DNA from: an uncultured Christensenellaceae bacterium
GTDB taxonomy: Bacteria; Bacillota; Clostridia; Christensenellales; UBA1242
Assembly (NCBI GenBank): GCA_910587225.1
Contig: CAJULT010000024.1
Location: 1 to 9,635 of the forward strand
Length of the DNA: 9,635 nt
Reading direction: 5' to 3'
Both the position numbers and the translations under genes were made by a program. Below, piece after piece: positions 6,476-9,635 of the stretch; within the stretch, counting starts at the first letter, position 1, and every line of letters begins with the position of its first letter. The notes under the pieces are model-generated. The model was not told the DNA's origin. It saw only the letters and a program-made list of their open reading frames with translations, and made no database searches.

Positions 6476-6504
6476 ATTATATCTCTTAAAAATTTTTCTG
6501 TCAA
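6476..6504 (-). promoter_or_regulatory. Consensus promoter giving a probably leaderless mRNA for the XRE membrane gene
   Basis: On the minus strand TTGACA (6504-6499), a 17-base spacer and TATAAT (6481-6476). Only 8 bases separate the -10 box from the ATG at 6467, so transcription should begin 0-3 bases before the start codon. The bases before the ATG contain no Shine-Dalgarno sequence. The spacer includes the palindrome AAAAATTTTT (6488-6497), a weak candidate operator. Confidence 0.8.
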
Positions 6505-6525
6505 TTAAAACATAAGCCCAATTTA

Positions 6526-8088
6526 TTAAAGTGAGTTTTTAGAATGGCAGTAAAGATAAAGAATTTGATATTTTTTTGACATTTCTTGTAATAATTTCTT
6601 AGCCAGAGCCAAATTGTTATCATCAAAGTTTATAAAAGGGTCATCCATAATTATGAGCGGCTTTTCCTCTTTATAAATGTTTTCAAGCAAAGCGAATCTC
6701 TTGCACAGCGAAACAATATCCTTGTATCCAGCACTTAAATATTCATATTCCTTTTCTCCCTGCGCTGATGGGACGCCTACATCAAAGTTAACATTAAGAG
6801 AAATGTTTTCATCAGAAAAACTTTTAAAATATTTATCAAATTCAACTTGCATTGGCTGAACATATCGTTTGGAAACATTAACTTGCGCCTCATCCATAAA
6901 GTGCAAAGCCTTCGTTAAAAGTTCAATTTTTCCTTCCGCTTCATCATTACGCATTTTGAGCATGGACAGCTGATAAGCCTGATCTTCATAACTTTCTTGC
7001 AATAACTCCACCTGACTTATTAGACTATTTTTTCTCTGCACTTTAAGTGCAAAATCTTTACTTTTTTCAAAGTATGCTTCACTAAGTTTTTCATAATTTT
7101 CTTCATCAAAGGAAATCGCCTGCCCCTCATCTTGCTTTAACGGGTTAGGACGAAGTCGCCAAAGATAACTCGCACCGCCTAAAACTAATGCCCCGCCTAA
7201 ACATATTGCAAGCGCGATAAACGGATTTAATAACGAAAATACAGAAAGAAGCACCATTGCCAAAGTGATAACAGAAAATGCCACAATCGCAAAAATATCA
7301 ACTCCCAAAAGTTTCCTTTTAGCCTTTGGTTGAACCGCTGTTTGCTGATTGCTACGCGCCTGCGCTCGCTCTTCTTTTAACTTTTCAAGTTCTTCTTTTT
7401 TCTGAGAAAGATTTTCTTTGTCGCTTGCAGTTTCGCACTCAAGAATGTTAATTTCCTCTTTCAAAGCCTCTATTTGATTTAAATTTGCCTTTAAATCTCT
7501 ATTTTTTAACTCAAAATCAAGTTTTGACATCTTATCACGTTTAAGTTCTCGCATTCTAAGTGCAATCTGCTTTTGCGCTGCAGTAAAACTTGCAAGGTCA
7601 TTTTCAAACTTATTTGCACCTACAAGCCCTGCTCGCGTCTCATCATTTAAACTACAATCAATGTTTGTCTGAAGAAAGAAAGCGGTTATCTCATACGTTT
7701 CCCGCCCTATTCCAAAAAGTTCAAAACCTAGCTGGTTTGAATACGCACTACTTTTAAGTTTAGAGGTGAGGTCAATAAGCTGAAAAGTATCTCCTTCGGG
7801 AGTATCGCCAAATGTGCGAGTGGCTTTAAATTTCCCCTTATCACTCTCAAAGATAATACTTCCGCCATACACCCCTCCCTGCCATGGTTTGAACCTGCTA
7901 CGGCTGGCAGCGTATGCTTTTAAATTGCCTTTTTTATCCATTCCATATAGCATTGCCTTGATAAAAGCAGCAAGGGTACTTTTGCCAAAACCGTTCTCTT
8001 TAAACAGCGCGGTTGCCCCTTCCTTAAATTCTAAATCAAAGTTTGAAAGTTTTCCAAAATTCTCGATATGAGCAGATAAAATTTTCAT
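6526..8088 (-). CDS. Compact Rad50/SbcC/YhaN-type ATPase with two central membrane helices
   Basis: This 520-residue ATPase follows the SMC/Rad50 plan. The N-terminal half has a Walker A region ENGFGKST at 31-38, with Lys30 where the first Gly of the motif is expected, and a Q-loop-like FFLQTN at 138-142. Coiled coil follows at about 165-250, two transmembrane helices at about 263-286 and 288-308, and coiled coil again to about 400. The C-terminal half carries the ABC signature LSAGYKD (451-457), Walker B LIIMDDPF (478-485), a D-loop INFDD, and the H-loop His515. Membrane helices inside the coil recall Bacillus YhaN, but this protein is roughly half as long. Paired with a Mre11-type nuclease it should use ATP to control DNA end processing at the membrane. 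It overlaps the phosphoesterase gene by ATGA, so translation is coupled; an AGGAG lies about 14 bases upstream of the ATG. Confidence 0.88.
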   Translation of the reverse strand: MKILSAHIENFGKLSNFDLEFKEGATALFKENGFGKSTLAAFIKAMLYGMDKKGNLKAYAASRSRFKPWQGGVYGGSIIFESDKGKFKATRTFGDTPEGDTFQLIDLTSKLKSSAYSNQLGFELFGIGRETYEITAFFLQTNIDCSLNDETRAGLVGANKFENDLASFTAAQKQIALRMRELKRDKMSKLDFELKNRDLKANLNQIEALKEEINILECETASDKENLSQKKEELEKLKEERAQARSNQQTAVQPKAKRKLLGVDIFAIVAFSVITLAMVLLSVFSLLNPFIALAICLGGALVLGGASYLWRLRPNPLKQDEGQAISFDEENYEKLSEAYFEKSKDFALKVQRKNSLISQVELLQESYEDQAYQLSMLKMRNDEAEGKIELLTKALHFMDEAQVNVSKRYVQPMQVEFDKYFKSFSDENISLNVNFDVGVPSAQGEKEYEYLSAGYKDIVSLCKRFALLENIYKEEKPLIIMDDPFINFDDNNLALAKKLLQEMSKKYQILYLYCHSKNSL

Positions 8089-9113
8089 AATGATAAATCA
8101 TCTCCTCTTAACGCTTCAATGGCAATTTGACTAATCTTGGTTTTGTCCTGCTCGCTAAGTTCACTTTGTCCGATTAAAGTCAAAAGTTCACTCTTGAAAG
8201 AAAGTTTTTCCGCCTTTAATTTTTCATAGTCTAACTTTATTTTGCTCGCATCAACTATTTCAAAATAAAATTGTGATTGCGAAAACTGCTCACTAAGAAG
8301 GGATAGACTTTTTTCACAATCTTCTTCATAATAACCTGTAAGCACCACTCTCACATAATCTTCACTCTTAATATCTTTAATAGCTTTCAAAATAGCACTC
8401 TTAATTTCACTTGTCGACATTAGACCACTAATGTCCACATTAACAATATGAAATTTACGCTTAGCAAACGGAATAAATTTTATGGACACCTTGTCGGAAA
8501 TCTCACCTTGAATAAAACCCTTTTCGCCGCATTCATCAAAACCGCTTCCAAACAGACAGCCGGGGTATGCTAGCATTCCCCTTCCAAATGGACGAGCATC
8601 ATAACTATGTAAATGCCCAAGTGCAAGGTAGTCAACTTCATCACCGCGCAGCCTCTTTAAATCAAGCTCGCTTCTCGCATTTATATCACCATGAAGCATA
8701 ACTATATTTTTCTTGGTAGGATCAAGCCTAATTAAATTCAAATTGTCGCTGCTGCTTTGACCAGTAATTGTAACATCGTCAATAGCGATACTTTGAAGTT
8801 TTGACAACACAAAAAAGTTTTGTGGAGGTGTAAAGCTTGCCTCTTCGTCGTGATTGCCAGATATGTATATAATAGGTTTGCCAAAAGTCGTGACTTCTTT
8901 AAAAAAACTTGAAAGTAGTGTTTGCGAAACGGCTTTGCTGTGAAACAAATCGCCTGCAATTATAATAAAATCAATATTTTGAAGGCTTGCATAACTAAAA
9001 AGTTCACGCACCAAAGCAAGCTGCTCCCCTCTCACAATTTTCTTTGCAGAGGGTGACAGTTTATTATTTACAGCTCCTAAATGCAAATCCGCCAAATGTA
9101 GAAATCTTTTCAT
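8085..9113 (-). CDS. SbcD/Mre11/YhaO-type DNA repair metallophosphoesterase
   Basis: A 342-residue calcineurin-like phosphoesterase with all the metal-binding motifs of the Mre11/SbcD family in order: DLHLG (D9, H11), GD (D55) in IIAGDLFHSK, GNHDE (N87, H88), LHGD (H141), and GHLHS (H167, H169). The first 200 or so residues form the catalytic domain. The remainder, with beta-strands and then a helical tail from about 290, corresponds to the capping and ATPase-binding regions. Family members are Mn-dependent nucleases that act on DNA ends with a Rad50-type partner. Here that partner is encoded next, with an ATGA overlap. The length is shorter than SbcD and YhaO, at about 400, mainly at the C-terminus. 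The start is fixed because MKRFLHLADLHLG places the first metal motif at the usual distance, although no ribosome site precedes it and the mRNA appears leaderless. Confidence 0.92.
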   Translation of the reverse strand: MKRFLHLADLHLGAVNNKLSPSAKKIVRGEQLALVRELFSYASLQNIDFIIIAGDLFHSKAVSQTLLSSFFKEVTTFGKPIIYISGNHDEEASFTPPQNFFVLSKLQSIAIDDVTITGQSSSDNLNLIRLDPTKKNIVMLHGDINARSELDLKRLRGDEVDYLALGHLHSYDARPFGRGMLAYPGCLFGSGFDECGEKGFIQGEISDKVSIKFIPFAKRKFHIVNVDISGLMSTSEIKSAILKAIKDIKSEDYVRVVLTGYYEEDCEKSLSLLSEQFSQSQFYFEIVDASKIKLDYEKLKAEKLSFKSELLTLIGQSELSEQDKTKISQIAIEALRGDDLSL

Positions 9114-9119
9114 AACTAG

Positions 9120-9147
9120 ATTATATCATAACTTGCCCTCTTATCAA
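9120..9147 (-). promoter_or_regulatory. Extended -10 promoter giving a probably leaderless phosphoesterase mRNA
   Basis: On the minus strand TTGATA (9147-9142), a 16-base spacer and TATAAT (9125-9120), preceded by TG-A to make an extended -10. Only CTAGTT separates the -10 box from the ATG at 9113, so transcription should begin at or within a base of the A of the start codon. Confidence 0.78.
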
Positions 9148-9177
9148 ACAAAAAAAGCGAACTTTATTGTCCGCTTT
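9147..9177 (-). terminator. Intrinsic terminator of the surface-protein gene
   Basis: On the minus strand AAAGCGGAC (9177-9169) pairs with GTTCGCTTT (9162-9154), 9 bp with one G-U pair, around AATAAA, followed by TTTTGTTT. The stem overlaps the stop codon of the gene it ends. Its T tract runs directly into the TTGATA -35 box of the next gene. Confidence 0.75.
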
Positions 9178-9634
9178 AATTTGTTTTATTTGTAAGTTTT
9201 ATAGCAATAGCTCCGTCAGTTTTAATATCCATAACTCTATCAGTACCTGCGTAATTGTTAACGCGGAGAGGATTTTGATACTCGCTTTCTTTAATAAAAT
9301 CTATTGAAACTTTATTCATATTTTCGCGAAGCTCACCTGCCGCATTTTTCAAATTCAGAATGAACTGAAAGCCGCTACCGATATAAGCGGTTACATTTCC
9401 GCTCTTAGAAATAAGTGTTTCTGTTCCATTATTTGCAAAGCGCTGATAAGTCACATTTATTTGTCCGCTATTTGTTTTAAAAGTATGATTATATGTGGTA
9501 TTTGCAACCAAGGCAGTTATAGAGCCGCTCTCAGTTGATATTTGACATACCCCACCATCAAGTCCGGTATCTTTACCAACATTGATATTTCCACCAGTAG
9601 CTGAAATGTTAATTTCCCCATCTATTCTACCAAT
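9176..9634 (-). CDS. C-terminal part of a Gly/Ser-rich, probably beta-solenoid surface protein
   Basis: The frame is open to the window edge, giving 152 visible residues of a longer protein; the TTG at 9511 is internal and not the start. The visible part repeats short units with a Gly followed by alternating hydrophobic residues (DGEINISATGGNINVG, ESGSITALV, NSGQINVTYQ, KSGNVTAYIG, DGAIAIKL). This pattern is typical of stacked beta-strand proteins such as the DUF4097/adhesin-head type. I see no catalytic motif, membrane helix or sorting signal in this portion; any signal peptide or anchor would lie upstream, beyond the window. The assignment to an adhesin-like family rests on the repeat pattern alone. 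It ends at a terminator immediately upstream of the phosphoesterase promoter, so it is not part of that operon. Confidence 0.7.
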   Translation of the reverse strand: MGRIDGEINISATGGNINVGKDTGLDGGVCQISTESGSITALVANTTYNHTFKTNSGQINVTYQRFANNGTETLISKSGNVTAYIGSGFQFILNLKNAAGELRENMNKVSIDFIKESEYQNPLRVNNYAGTDRVMDIKTDGAIAIKLTNKTN

Positions 9635-9635
9635 A

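Noticed and set aside
6526..9113. Nuclease/ATPase pair as a known anti-phage defence system
   Set aside because: The proteins match the housekeeping SbcCD/YhaO-YhaN plan; no other defence gene, integrase or mobile element is visible nearby.
9176..9511. A complete 111-residue protein starting at TTG 9511
   Set aside because: The same frame continues open, with the same repeat pattern, to the window edge, and there is no ribosome site at 9511.

Overview
The window is low-GC DNA of Gram-positive type. It probably comes from a member of the Bacillota, and a clostridium-like gut or anaerobe lineage is my best guess. The signs are strong AGGAGG-type ribosome sites, TTGACA/TATAAT promoters, tRNA genes that encode their own CCA ends, a helicase loader with an N-terminal Cys cluster, and a short prolyl-tRNA synthetase without the editing insertion. 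The species cannot be fixed from the sequence. Long reading frames such as proS use TGG for Trp and have no internal TGA, so the standard bacterial code applies.

Layout. The left edge holds the end of a DnaC/IstB-type ATPase on the + strand (3-671). It meets, across a bidirectional terminator, a two-gene minus-strand operon: a four-helix membrane protein (1380-1892) and a lipoprotein (727-1311), driven by a perfect consensus promoter. The lipoprotein's natural start and first eight codons are cut off by an in-frame TGA. Upstream lie proS (1946-3385) and ku (3480-4262), each with its own signals. A plus-strand tRNA cluster (Gly-GCC, Cys-GCA, Leu-UAA; 4423-4698) runs divergently from ku, with its own promoter and terminator. 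A 12-bp perfect inverted repeat brackets the tRNA-Gly gene.

The right half is a minus-strand cluster: a Mre11/SbcD-type metallophosphoesterase (8085-9113), a compact Rad50/SbcC/YhaN-type ATPase with two transmembrane helices in its middle (6526-8088, ATGA overlap), and an XRE-type DNA-binding domain fused to about 12 transmembrane helices built as three repeats (4860-6467). The promoters of the phosphoesterase and the XRE gene lie so close to the start codons that both mRNAs should be leaderless. The right edge holds the C-terminal part of a Gly/Ser-rich, probably beta-solenoid surface protein (9176 to beyond the edge).

How they fit together. The phosphoesterase/ATPase pair should form a Mre11-Rad50-like DNA end-processing machine held at the membrane, as proposed for YhaO/YhaN. 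The XRE membrane protein may be co-transcribed with it by read-through, because no terminator separates them. Ku, the end-binding protein of bacterial non-homologous end joining, is encoded about 2.3 kb from the nearest gene of that pair, without its ligase LigD in view. The strongest candidates for something undescribed are the three-gene membrane DNA-processing cluster with its leaderless transcripts, and the bracketed tRNA-Gly.
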